Below are positions 55,459 to 64,000 of a stretch of 64,000 bases of DNA, one piece after another. A model generated the notes under the pieces. It saw only the letters and a list, made by a program, of their open reading frames with translations. It made no database searches and had not been told where the DNA came from. Both the position numbers and the translations under genes were made by a program. Numbering within the stretch: the first letter of the stretch is position 1; each line of letters opens with the position of its first letter. The DNA comes from Streptomyces sp. SCL15-4 (GTDB lineage Bacteria; Actinomycetota; Actinomycetes; Streptomycetales; Streptomycetaceae), in contig NZ_JAOBTQ010000001.1 in NCBI RefSeq assembly GCF_033366695.1, positions 496,001 through 560,000 of the forward strand, written 5' to 3'.

Positions 55459-58400
55459 CTACGCGGCGCCGCGTTCCAGGGCGCGTGCCAGGGCGGCGCG
55501 CGAGGCGATGCCGAGCTTGGGGAAGACCTTCGCCAGGTGTCCGCCGACGGTCCGCGGGGACAGGCTCAGCCGGGCGCCGATCTCCTTGTTGGTCAGCCCG
55601 TCCGCGGCGAGCCGGGCGATGCGCAGTTCCTGCGCGGTGAGCGCGTCCGGACCGCCTGCGCGGCCGTCGGCGGACCGCAGTTCGCGTTCGGCGCGCTCGG
55701 CCCAGGGGACGGCGCCCAGTGCGCGGAAGGTCTCCGAAGCCTGCTGGAGGACCTCGGGCGCCCGCGGGCGGCGGCGGTCGCGCAGCCAGGTGCCGTGGGC
55801 CAGCCGCAGCCGGGCCAGTTCGAACACCCACTGGTCGGCGCCGGGCACGGCGTACGCCGCCGCGTAGAGCGCGTCGGCCTCCTCGTCGGCGGCGGCGAGC
55901 GCCCGGGCGGCGGCCAGCAGGAACGCGTGGTGCGGGGAGATGTCGCCGATGTACGCCGCCTCGCCCGCCGCCACGTGCGCCCGTGCCTGCGCGGTCCGTC
56001 CGGTGCGCAGCGCCGCGTCCACGAAGTCGAAGAACGGCAGGTGGAACCACGGCAGGCCGGGCGGCAGGACGCCGGGCGGGGTCAGGCCGGCGAGGGCGGT
56101 GTACGCCTCCTCGTCGCGGCCGTGGCCGAGGGCGGCCAGGGCCCGCAGATGGGTGAGGTGGTCCGTCACGAACTTCATCCGCACCCGTTCGGCCAGGGGC
56201 CGGATGGCGCGTTCGACCGCGAGCAGGCCGTCCTCGTCGCCGCGTCCGGCGAGGAAATGGGCGTAGTGGTGCCGGAAGAGCAGGGCGTTGCAGTGGTAGC
56301 CGAGGGCGTCGGCCGCCTCGGCCTCGCGCAGGCAGACCTCCGCCTGGTCCCAGTGGCCGCGCAGATAGTTCTGGTAGCCGCCGGCCTTGGCGATGCTGCC
56401 CTGGGTGGCGTAGGCGTGCTGGCCCAGGAAGCGGCGCCACAGGGACGCGTCTGCCATGTCGACCGCGGCGGCGGTCCACAGCAGCAGCCACGCCGCCCCC
56501 GCCTGCTGTTCCTGGCTCATCGTCGCGGCCATGGCGCGCAGTTCGGTGCCCGTGCCGTGCGCGGTGCGGGCGGGGTCGGACCAGGCCCGGCGGCACAGGT
56601 CGGCCAGTGCGGAGACCTGGTGCCGGTGGGCGCGCAGGGCGGTCCAGCCGCGCGTGTCGGAGGTGTACACCGTCGCCAGCAGCAGTTTGAAGTAGACCTG
56701 TTCGGCGAGGTCGTCGAACGGTCCGGTGCCGGGTCCGGAGCGGGACAGGGCGTCGAGGGCTTGTGGGAGGAGGGTGAAGGACGACTCGAAGTCGACGTGG
56801 TGGCTCTGGTCGACGTAGACGACGGCGTAGGCGTACAGCGGCGCGCTGTCGACGGGGACGGGCGCGCGGCGCAGTTCCTCGACGAGTTTCGCCGCGTACG
56901 GCAGCCGTCCGCCGCGTGCCGCCATGGCGGCGGCCCAGGTCAGGCGGCGGGCGCGGGCTCCGGCGGCGGTGCTCAGGGCCGCCGCGCGGTGCAGCAGGAG
57001 AGCGCCCTCGGCGTCGCCGCCGCGCAGCGCGAGCCGGCGGCCGGCCTCCTGGAGCCGTCCGGCCAGCGCGTCGTCGGGCCGGACGGTGGCGTCCGCCTCG
57101 TGGCCGAGCGCCCGGGGATCGTCGTGCGGGAGGGCGGCGGCGAGCCGGCGGTGGGCGGCCCGCCGTTCGGGCCCCGGGGCCCGGGCGACGACGGCGCCGC
57201 GCACCAGCGGGTGCCGGAAGGTGAGCCTGCCGTCCGGTTCCAGGCGGGCCAGGCCGCTGGTCTCGATCTCGTCGAGCACCTCGTCGGCGCGCCGTGGGGC
57301 GAGGCCGTCCAGCAGGGCCGGGGTCACCCAGATCGCCGCCGTGCCGCCCAGAGCCGCGTACAGCAGTACGTGGGCGGCCTCGGCGGACAGCCGGTCCAGC
57401 CGCGGGGCGAACAGCCGCTCCAGCCGGTGTCCGAGCGGGAACCTTCTCGGCAGCGGCATGACGCCGCGGGCCTGGTCGGGGTGGAGGTGCACGGGCAGTT
57501 CGACCAGCGCCAGCGGGTTGCCGGCCGCTTCCTGGAGGATGCGTTCGGCCGTGGTGACCGCGAGGTGCGGGTGCCGGGTGCTCAGGAGGGTGCGGGCGTG
57601 CTCGCCGTCCAGTGCGGTCAGGTCTACGACGGTGCCGGGCCTGCCCTCGGCCGTGGGCCCCTCCGGGCGACCCGCACTGACGAAGACCAGGGGCACCTCG
57701 GCGGTCCGGCGCTGGAGGAACGCGAACACGGCCGCGCTGGAGGAGTCCACCCATTGCAGGTCGTCCACGAGGACGAGCACCGGGCGCATGCGTGCCTCGC
57801 CGGCGAGGAGCGCCAGCACGGCGGCGCCCACGAGGAAACCGCCCCGGACCGGTTCGGCGGCCTCGCCGAGGGCGAAGGCCAGGGCCCGCCGCTGCGGCTC
57901 CGGCAGGGCGCGCATACGGCTGGTGAGCGGCCACAGCAATTGGTGCAGCGCGCCGAACGCCACGCCGGCCTCCGCCTCGGAGCCCACCGCGCGCAGCACG
58001 GTGAAGCCCAGGGCACGTGCCTCGGCGTGGGCCCAGTCCAGCAGCGCCGTCTTGCCGATACCGGGCGCGCCCTGGAAGAGGGTGCCCGTGCCACCGCTGC
58101 CCGACCGGGCACCGTCCAGGACCCGGCGCAGCAGGGCCTGCTCGGCGCCCCGCCCGGCGAGCGCGGGCCGCTCCTGCGCCGGACGCTTCGCGACCGGAAG
58201 GCCGGCGGCGGGAGGGGCCTGGGCGAGGAGCCCTCCCGAGCCCGGCGGAGGCGGCACCATGGCCTCCGGGAAGGACCCGGCCGACGCGGGCGGTGCCGCG
58301 ACGGCGTACGCAGGCGGCGCCACGGCCTCCGACGACGACCCGCCCAACCCAGCGGGCGCGGGCGGCGGAACAGCACCGTACGGAGGCAGCGCGGACGCCC

Positions 58401-58638
58401 CGGACGACAGCACGACCGCCTCCGGCGACGAACCGCCCCACCCGGCCGACGCACCCTCCGAAGGCAGCCCGGCCGACGGCGCTACAGCCTGCGACGGCAG
58501 CCCGTCCGTTCCGGTCGTTCCAGGCGACGGTGGCACGGCCTCCGGGCGCAGCCCGTCCCGCCCGGCCGCCCCCGCCGGTGACGCGACGGCCTCCGGGGAC
58601 ACCGCGGTCGTCCCGGCCGGGACGCCGTCAGGCCGCAC
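55459..58638 (-). CDS. LAL-type LuxR regulator with AAA ATPase domain
   Basis: The 1059-residue frame has an Ala/Pro-rich N-terminus of about 155 residues with a repeated SPEAV/SSEAV motif. An AAA/STAND ATPase follows, with Walker A GAPGIGKTALL and Walker B VLVLVDDLQWVD, then a long TPR-like middle and a C-terminal LuxR HTH (LTAQELRIARLAADGLTNKEI). Large ATP-binding LuxR (LAL/MalT-like) regulators control sugar use or antibiotic clusters. GTG 58638 overlaps the stop of the AraC gene by 11 bases; since the N-terminal repeat is not part of the usual fold, translation may instead start further in, for example near 58260. Confidence 0.83.
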   Translation of the reverse strand: MRPDGVPAGTTAVSPEAVASPAGAAGRDGLRPEAVPPSPGTTGTDGLPSQAVAPSAGLPSEGASAGWGGSSPEAVVLSSGASALPPYGAVPPPAPAGLGGSSSEAVAPPAYAVAAPPASAGSFPEAMVPPPPGSGGLLAQAPPAAGLPVAKRPAQERPALAGRGAEQALLRRVLDGARSGSGGTGTLFQGAPGIGKTALLDWAHAEARALGFTVLRAVGSEAEAGVAFGALHQLLWPLTSRMRALPEPQRRALAFALGEAAEPVRGGFLVGAAVLALLAGEARMRPVLVLVDDLQWVDSSSAAVFAFLQRRTAEVPLVFVSAGRPEGPTAEGRPGTVVDLTALDGEHARTLLSTRHPHLAVTTAERILQEAAGNPLALVELPVHLHPDQARGVMPLPRRFPLGHRLERLFAPRLDRLSAEAAHVLLYAALGGTAAIWVTPALLDGLAPRRADEVLDEIETSGLARLEPDGRLTFRHPLVRGAVVARAPGPERRAAHRRLAAALPHDDPRALGHEADATVRPDDALAGRLQEAGRRLALRGGDAEGALLLHRAAALSTAAGARARRLTWAAAMAARGGRLPYAAKLVEELRRAPVPVDSAPLYAYAVVYVDQSHHVDFESSFTLLPQALDALSRSGPGTGPFDDLAEQVYFKLLLATVYTSDTRGWTALRAHRHQVSALADLCRRAWSDPARTAHGTGTELRAMAATMSQEQQAGAAWLLLWTAAAVDMADASLWRRFLGQHAYATQGSIAKAGGYQNYLRGHWDQAEVCLREAEAADALGYHCNALLFRHHYAHFLAGRGDEDGLLAVERAIRPLAERVRMKFVTDHLTHLRALAALGHGRDEEAYTALAGLTPPGVLPPGLPWFHLPFFDFVDAALRTGRTAQARAHVAAGEAAYIGDISPHHAFLLAAARALAAADEEADALYAAAYAVPGADQWVFELARLRLAHGTWLRDRRRPRAPEVLQQASETFRALGAVPWAERAERELRSADGRAGGPDALTAQELRIARLAADGLTNKEIGARLSLSPRTVGGHLAKVFPKLGIASRAALARALERGAA

Positions 58639-59653
58639 GGGGCGTGTCCCGGCCGGGGCCGGCGGCCGGTGTGGTGGCCGCGATCCGGGCGGGGGCGCCG
58701 TGCGCCTCGCCCGGTGTCCGGCCCGCCGTGCTCAACTGCCGCCATTCGCGCGGCGAGTGCCCGTACGCCCGCCGGAAGGCCCGGCTGAAGTGGGCCGGGT
58801 TGACGAAGCCCCAGCGGTGCGCCACCGCCGCCACGGCGGGCGCGGCCCGGCCGCCGCGGGCCAGTTCCCGCGCGCACTCCTCCAGCCGGCGGCGCTGGAC
58901 GAGCCGCGCGACGGTGATGCCCTCGTCCTCGAAGAGCCGGTGCAGGTAGCGCACGGAGATGTGGTGGGCCGTCGCCACCGACTCCGGTGTCAGCCCGGGG
59001 TCCTCCAGATGACGGTCGATGTGGTCGCGGATGCGCAGGACGAGTTCACCGCGTCCGCTGTCCGCGCCGCCGGACGGACCGCGCTCGGCCACCAGCGTGC
59101 CGAAGAGGTCCTCCACGCCGGCCGCGAGCCGTGCCGCGACGGCGGGGCCGTAGGAGTCCGCCGGGTCGAGGAGCCGGGTGAGGAAGGGGCCGAGGACGGC
59201 GCCGATCCCGTCCGTCCCGCTGACGGTGGTCACCGTGACCGCGCGCAGTTCCTTGTCGGACACGTCCAGCCCGCGGCGGGGCAGGTGGACGATGTGGCAG
59301 GCGAACCGCTCGGGAAAGTCCAGGGTGTACGGCCGTGCCGTGTCGTAGAGGAGGAGGTCACCGGCCTCTGCGACGGCGCTGCGGCCGTCCTGGACCAGCG
59401 TCGCCGTGCCGGCCGTCAGGACGAGCACCGCCACGCACGGGTCGCCCGGCCCGCTCCGGCCGACGCGCTGGGCGTCGGCCTGGAGGGAGCAGACGGGCAG
59501 GTGCCCGAGGCGGCCGCCGGTGATCCGGCCGGTGAAGGGCGCGCTGCCGCGAGGTGTCACCGCCATCGGGGTCGGGGCCGTGGCGAGCGCGCCCCGCCAG
59601 CGGTCGAGTCTGTCCCCGACGGGCACCGTGTCCGTCGACAGCACGAGGTCCAC
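58628..59653 (-). CDS. AraC-family transcriptional regulator (second copy)
   Basis: The 341-residue protein has the AraC_binding_2-type N-terminal domain (GDLLLYDTARPYTLDF) and the double HTH at the C-terminus (VATAHHISVRYLHRLF, VAHRWGFVNPAHFSRAF). GTG 59653 is preceded by AGGAG seven bases upstream; the longer frame to 59803 lacks a site. Its stop overlaps the LAL regulator, suggesting an operon of two regulators. It resembles the AraC protein at 54340-55302 (shared RRRLEECAREL). Targets are unknown; the gene upstream is the STAND regulator on the same strand. Confidence 0.87.
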   Translation of the reverse strand: MDLVLSTDTVPVGDRLDRWRGALATAPTPMAVTPRGSAPFTGRITGGRLGHLPVCSLQADAQRVGRSGPGDPCVAVLVLTAGTATLVQDGRSAVAEAGDLLLYDTARPYTLDFPERFACHIVHLPRRGLDVSDKELRAVTVTTVSGTDGIGAVLGPFLTRLLDPADSYGPAVAARLAAGVEDLFGTLVAERGPSGGADSGRGELVLRIRDHIDRHLEDPGLTPESVATAHHISVRYLHRLFEDEGITVARLVQRRRLEECARELARGGRAAPAVAAVAHRWGFVNPAHFSRAFRRAYGHSPREWRQLSTAGRTPGEAHGAPARIAATTPAAGPGRDTPRAA

Positions 59654-59841
59654 CCGGCTCTCCTCTCTCTCCTTACCGGAAATCAACCAGCCGGCCGCGC
59701 CGCGCACCAGGCACTCTCCAGGCAGAAACAGGCAGCGCCGGAATGTGCGCGCGGAGAACAGTGCCGTGCGCGCAGGGGCAAGTCCGGTCGGCGGCGGCCC
59801 CATAGGGTGGCGGGGCCGACTTCGCCGGGCGGTGGGACCGG

Positions 59842-62130
59842 TCAGCGGGTGTCCAGGCGGGCGAGCCGGGAGCGGGCCTCGGCGACCCGTCTCGGGTCGG
59901 CGCCGGGTCCGAGCGCGATGCAGCGCGTGAACGCCTCGCGTGCCTCGGCTTCGCGGCCGGCGCCGAGGAGTGCGTCACCGAGCGAACGGAGATAGCGGCT
60001 CTCCAGGGCGACGTTGCCGTCGGCGTGGCACAGTTCGACGGAGATCCGCAGGTGCCGTACGGCTTCGTCCCAGCGGCCCAGGCGGACGTAGGCGCGGCCG
60101 AGACCCGCGAGGGCGTTGACGCGGGTGACGGCGGCGATGTGCCGTTCCACACGGTCACCGGCCTCGTCGAGCCGTGCCAGGGCCTGCTGGTACGCCTCGG
60201 CCGCTTCCTCGCCGCGCCGGTCGCCCTCCAGGTCCTGGGCGCGGCCGAGCAGCGCCTGGAGCAGGCCGGGCAGGTCTCCGGCGGCGTCGAACAGGGCGGT
60301 GGCGTGGGTGTTGTGCTCGAAGGCCGGGCCGCTCTCGCCGAGCAGGTGGTGGGCCCAGCCCGCGTACTGGTGGGCCCACGCCTGCTGGACGCGGTCGCCG
60401 GCCAGCCGGGCCGCGGCGAGCGCGAGGGCCGAGTACTCCAGGCTGTCCCGGGGTCTGCCCTCGCACAGGAGCACGGCCCAGGCATAGTAGTTGAGCTGGG
60501 TGGCCTCGAGCAGCGGGTCGCCGAGCGCCGCGGCGGAGCGGACGGCCGTCTCGAAGATCTCCGGCCAGTGCCCCCAGAAGATCCACTGGTCGGAGAACCA
60601 GTGCAGGGACTCGGCCACCTCGACGACGGTCGCGTGGTCGCCGTCCGCCGCGGCGGCGTGCAGGGCCGCCAGCCAGTTCGGGGCTTCGGCCTGGAGCCAT
60701 TCGCGTGCCTTGTCGGCGCTGGAGAGGTCCACGGTGCCCTGCCAGGTGGGCGGCGGCGCGCCGTGGTCGGGTTCGTACCACCGGCCGGCCACGACGGCCG
60801 TCTGGAGCAGCCAGCGGAACATCGAGCGGCGGCTCCGCTCGACGTCCTCGGCGTCGTCCTCGGCGGCGAGCCGGGTACGGCCGTACAGGCACAGCAGGTC
60901 GTGCAGCCGGTAGCGGTCCCCGGTGGCGCCGAGCAGGCCCGCCTCGACCAGTTCCTCCAGGGTGTCCTCGGCGTCGTGGAGGTCCTGGCCGGTGAGGTGG
61001 GCCGCGCAGGCGGCGCCCGTGTCGGGGCCGGGGATCAGGGACAGGCGCCGGAACATGCGGGCGGCGGCGGGGGTGAGCTGGCGGTAGGACAGGTCGAAGG
61101 CGCTCGCCACGCGTACGTCGCCCGCGGACAGCGCGTCCAGGCGGCGTTCCTCGCGGGCCAGCCGGTCCGCGAGCCGGCGCACGCTCCAGCCGGTGCGGGT
61201 CGCCAGCCAGTTGCCGGCCACGCGCAGAGCGAGCGGCAGGTACTCGCACAGCCGGGCCACCTCGTGGAGGGCGTCTGGTTCGGCCGCCGCCCGGTCCTCG
61301 CCGACGAGGGAGGCGAGGAAGGCGGCGGACTCGGCGGCGTCGAGCCGGCCGAGTGGCAGGCGGTGCACGTCGTCGAGCCCGGTGAGCATACGGCGGCTGG
61401 TCACGAGCACCAGCGCGCGGCCGGAGCCGGGCAGCAGCGGACGTACCTGGGCCTCGTCGCGGGCGTCGTCCAGCACCAGCAGGCAGCGGCGGTCGGCGAG
61501 CACCTGCCGGTAGAGGGCCGGGTGGGACTGCGGGCCGGACTTGGCCAGGTCGCGGTCGGGCACGCCGAAGGCCTTGAGCACCCGGACCATCAGCTCCGAG
61601 GCGGCGGGCGGGGTGCGGTCGGTGCCCCGCAGGTCGACCATGAGCTGGCCGTCCGGGAAGCGGTCGGCGAGCCGGCGGGCGGCGCGCAGGGCGAAGGTGG
61701 TCTTGCCGGTTCCGGGTGCGCCGTGGACGGCGACGACGACGGGCTGGGCGTTCGCGGCCGCGGTGTCCGGCTCGGTGTCGTCGTCCGCGGGTGGTCCGGC
61801 GAGTTTCTCCAGTTCCGCCAGTTCGTCCGCGCGGCCCACGAAGTCGTCGACGCCACGGGGGAAGGAGCGCACACCGACGGGGCTGTATCCGGCGGTACGG
61901 CCGGCCCGGGCGGCGGCGAGCAGCCGCTCGCGTTCGGTGTCGTCGAGTCCGAGCCCGTCGGCGAGCGCGGCGACCGTGCGCCGCTGCGGGGCGGCGCGGC
62001 GCCCGCGTTCCAGGTCGCCGATGCCGCGCACGCTGACGCCGGACGCGTCGGCCAACGCCTCGATCGTCAGCGACTTCTCCAGCCGCATCTCCCGCAGCAG
62101 CGCCCCGAAAACCACCTCTTGTGCGGACAT
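59842..62130 (-). CDS. XRE-HTH STAND regulator (NB-ARC plus TPR)
   Basis: The 762-residue protein begins with a cro/C1-type HTH (SLTIEALADASGVSVRGIGD), then an NB-ARC-like NTPase with Walker A VHGAPGTGKTTFA and Walker B RCLLVLDDARDE, and a C-terminal array of TPR helices (from about 450 on, for example ALAGLGRAYVRLGRWDEAV). It resembles AfsR-like and other STAND regulators without the SARP domain. These proteins integrate signals and switch secondary metabolism or defence responses. Start 62130 has GAGGGG six bases upstream. It is the first gene of a leftward row of regulators. Confidence 0.85.
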   Translation of the reverse strand: MSAQEVVFGALLREMRLEKSLTIEALADASGVSVRGIGDLERGRRAAPQRRTVAALADGLGLDDTERERLLAAARAGRTAGYSPVGVRSFPRGVDDFVGRADELAELEKLAGPPADDDTEPDTAAANAQPVVVAVHGAPGTGKTTFALRAARRLADRFPDGQLMVDLRGTDRTPPAASELMVRVLKAFGVPDRDLAKSGPQSHPALYRQVLADRRCLLVLDDARDEAQVRPLLPGSGRALVLVTSRRMLTGLDDVHRLPLGRLDAAESAAFLASLVGEDRAAAEPDALHEVARLCEYLPLALRVAGNWLATRTGWSVRRLADRLAREERRLDALSAGDVRVASAFDLSYRQLTPAAARMFRRLSLIPGPDTGAACAAHLTGQDLHDAEDTLEELVEAGLLGATGDRYRLHDLLCLYGRTRLAAEDDAEDVERSRRSMFRWLLQTAVVAGRWYEPDHGAPPPTWQGTVDLSSADKAREWLQAEAPNWLAALHAAAADGDHATVVEVAESLHWFSDQWIFWGHWPEIFETAVRSAAALGDPLLEATQLNYYAWAVLLCEGRPRDSLEYSALALAAARLAGDRVQQAWAHQYAGWAHHLLGESGPAFEHNTHATALFDAAGDLPGLLQALLGRAQDLEGDRRGEEAAEAYQQALARLDEAGDRVERHIAAVTRVNALAGLGRAYVRLGRWDEAVRHLRISVELCHADGNVALESRYLRSLGDALLGAGREAEAREAFTRCIALGPGADPRRVAEARSRLARLDTR

Positions 62131-62419
62131 TCCCGCCCCCTCCACCCCACCGAGTACTTGAACATTGTATGAGATGGGCGGAGCGTTTCTGATCAAGGAA
62201 GGGACGCCCGGGGACGCGCTGCCCGCAGACCCTCACCGGGCGGCGAGCGCCGCCGCCAAGGGCCCGCCTCGCGCCGGGTCACCGGTCGGTGAGGTGCGGC
62301 GGATACCGGCGGTGGGGGCCGTCCGGCTCTTTGGGGCTCCGCAGAGCGGTCAGCGCACCGCCCGGGCGCATGCCGGCGGCGATCACGCCGGAGACCTCGC
62401 CGCCGTCTCCGGCCGGCGC

Positions 62420-64000
62420 CTACCGTACGTCGCAGGCGGCCGCCTGCGTGTGGCCGGCTCCGCCCTGCCGGTACGCCCCGCACCCGAGGGCGACTTTGGA
62501 GCCCTGCTCCGACTGGCGCAGGATGACCAGCGTCTTGTCCCGCGGCGGCATGTTGCTGCCCTGATCGTAGGAGATGTAGCCGGTCGCGCCGTCGAAGGAG
62601 ATGCCGCTCTTCAGTGCCGTGAGCATGGCGTTGGGGTCCACGCCGCCCTGGCCGGAGAGGGCCATGTCGGCTGCCCGGGAGAGGACGTGGAAGGCGTCGT
62701 AGGACACGGCGGAGTGGCCGTCGTCGCGCCAGGGGTCGTCCTTGGGCGGTCCGGTCACGAAGGCGTCGTACCGGCTGACGAACTGCTTGGTCTTCTCGTC
62801 GGCGGCGTCGTCGCCGGCCGGCAGCCGGTGCGCCGAGTAGTACAGGCGGAGCCAGTCCTTGTCGTTGAACTCCCCCGTGAGGACCACGTTCGTGAGTTCG
62901 TTGCCGCCCAGCATGGTGATGTCGCGATGGGTGCACGTACCCTGCGTGTCCAGGGCGTTGACGAAGGCGACGAAGTCACGGGCGCGCGCGGACCAGTAGA
63001 CGACCGTCGGATCGGTGCCGCTCAAGGCGTCGCACACCGTCTCCGCGAGATCGTGCGCACTCCGGATCTGCGGTGTGCCCGCGGGTGCGCCCGTGAAGTC
63101 GCCCTCCTGGGAGAAGTTGACCAACTGCGCCTTGCCGCGGAAATGTTCGCGGAACCGGTCCGCGAGGCTCTTGCTGTACAGATCCGCCGAACTCTGGATC
63201 ACCACCGCCGCCTTGGCCGGTTCGCATCCGCCGGCGGCGCGCGCCATGATGGGGAAGCCGGTGGCGAAGTTCGCCTCGATGTGCGCTTCCGTGCTGTTGA
63301 GCGGCGTGAAAGGCCAGTAGTTGGCGCTGACCAGCATCTCGTCCGCGGTGGCGGTGGTGCCGATCACGGGAAGTTCGGCCTGTTCCAGGATGTCCAGGGC
63401 GTTGCGCGTCGTCTCCTTGCTCTGCGCGAAGCCGAGAACGCCGATCACCTCCTCGTAATCCTTGCCGTCCTTGCCGTCCTTGCCGTCCTTGCCCGGCCGG
63501 CCGCGCTTGACCTCGTCGACGAGTTTCTGCGCCTCCTTTTCGGCGTTCTCGAAACCCTTGCCGGTCGTGACCACCCTGACCCTGAGCCGCACCCGCGAAT
63601 CGTCGGAGACCGCGTCCTTGTTCAGTTTCTGCTGCCACATGGCGATGCCGCGCAGCTCCGGGATCGCGCCGTCGAACAGAGTGTCCGTCTCGGAGGTCGG
63701 ACCGTTCGACGTGAACGCGACGACCGTGCGCACGGTCTTGCCCTGTGCTGCCGCGAAGTGTTCGGCCTGCCGGTTCTGGGCGTCGATCTTCGCGCGCGTC
63801 TCGTCGTACCACTGCTTCGGGTGCAGCGGGACGGGCTGGGAGTACCTGCTGCCGGCCACCGGCATGTCGCCGGCGACGCAACTGCCCGAATGCGACGTCA
63901 CCGGACCGAGGAGCGCCGCCCCGCCGACTCCCAGGAGCCCCAGCACCAGCGCGGTGCCACCGGCCACGCCCGCGGTCATCGTGCGTCCGCCGACACGGTA
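62420..64000 (-). CDS. Type 1 periplasmic-binding-fold protein, membrane-anchored, start beyond or at the window edge
   Basis: The reading frame is open to the right edge (about 526 codons). An ATG at 63979 is followed by a single hydrophobic helix (GTALVLGLLGVGGAALLG) and an extracytoplasmic domain. From about residue 75 the segments TVVAFTSNGPTSETD, VIGVLGFAQSKETT and LPVIGTTATADEML, then ITMLGGNELTN and SAVSYDAFHVL, fit branched-chain-amino-acid/ligand-binding (LivJ-like) proteins. A Gly-Lys-Asp tetra-repeat interrupts the domain near residue 165. The true start may lie beyond the edge, for example behind a cytoplasmic domain. The ligand is unknown; paired receptors of this type sit beside kinases or transporters. 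Confidence 0.7.
   Translation of the reverse strand, partial: YRVGGRTMTAGVAGGTALVLGLLGVGGAALLGPVTSHSGSCVAGDMPVAGSRYSQPVPLHPKQWYDETRAKIDAQNRQAEHFAAAQGKTVRTVVAFTSNGPTSETDTLFDGAIPELRGIAMWQQKLNKDAVSDDSRVRLRVRVVTTGKGFENAEKEAQKLVDEVKRGRPGKDGKDGKDGKDYEEVIGVLGFAQSKETTRNALDILEQAELPVIGTTATADEMLVSANYWPFTPLNSTEAHIEANFATGFPIMARAAGGCEPAKAAVVIQSSADLYSKSLADRFREHFRGKAQLVNFSQEGDFTGAPAGTPQIRSAHDLAETVCDALSGTDPTVVYWSARARDFVAFVNALDTQGTCTHRDITMLGGNELTNVVLTGEFNDKDWLRLYYSAHRLPAGDDAADEKTKQFVSRYDAFVTGPPKDDPWRDDGHSAVSYDAFHVLSRAADMALSGQGGVDPNAMLTALKSGISFDGATGYISYDQGSNMPPRDKTLVILRQSEQGSKVALGCGAYRQGGAGHTQAAACDVR
63465..63502 (-). repeat. 9-base microsatellite encoding Gly-Lys-Asp
   Basis: TTGCCGTCC is repeated about four times (near 63465-63500), giving GKDGKDGKDGKD in the substrate-binding-like protein. 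This is a collagen-like, flexible insertion and may vary in length between strains. Confidence 0.7.

Overview
The window is chromosomal DNA of very high G+C content with strong third-position GC bias, GTG and ATG starts behind GGAGG-type ribosome sites, and gene families typical of Streptomyces: StrR-type activator, LAL/LuxR and AraC regulators, ANTAR/SpoIIE phosphatase, DUF5133, chitinase and AA10 LPMO with DasR-type operators. I read it as a Streptomyces genome segment. I see no rRNA, tRNA, insertion sequence, integrase or credible CRISPR array.

Region 1 (about 0.7-23.3 kb) looks like a biosynthetic gene cluster without PKS or NRPS genes. It has a StrR-like ParB-domain activator (911-1948). 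A leftward operon follows: GT2 glycosyltransferase, MFS exporter, second glycosyltransferase-like protein, WD40 double propeller, VioC/AsnO-type oxygenase and an unknown protein (9447 down to 2007). Next come a GTP cyclohydrolase II, a 51-residue exported peptide divergent from a LuxR-type regulator, and a rightward operon: radical SAM/SPASM enzyme, alpha/beta hydrolase fused to a StrS aminotransferase, aldehyde dehydrogenase-like reductase, PaaK/LuxE-like adenylating enzyme, PhyH oxygenase and a third glycosyltransferase. Gfo/Idh/MocA and zinc alcohol dehydrogenases and a second MFS exporter close the cluster on the other strand. The gene set suggests a glycosylated small molecule with an amine made from a ketone or aldehyde; the product cannot be read from sequence.

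Region 2 (23.4-27.7 kb) holds a GH3 N-acetylglucosaminidase, a tiny basic protein, a secreted phytase-like protein and a short propeller-type secreted protein. Region 3 (28-38.7 kb) is rich in conflict-type proteins: a DUF4157 (eCIS-effector-like) protein, a RES toxin with antitoxin, a metacaspase and a TPR-CHAT protease. Region 4 (38.7-43.9 kb) holds a chitinase, Lrp and nitroreductase genes, a chitin-active LPMO and a Rieske membrane protein. Region 5 (44.5-64 kb) is mostly signalling: a poly-HAMP hybrid kinase, an ANTAR-PAS-SpoIIE phosphatase, AraC, LAL and STAND regulators, a haloacetate-dehalogenase-like hydrolase, and an edge-truncated substrate-binding-like protein.

A thread linking regions is DasR-type operators (dre, palindromic around TGGTCTAGACCA). 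I find them over the promoters of the chitinase (two), the LPMO (two), the GH3 enzyme (one) and, most interestingly, the StrR-like activator (one). This suggests that chitin/GlcNAc sensing may gate the cluster directly.
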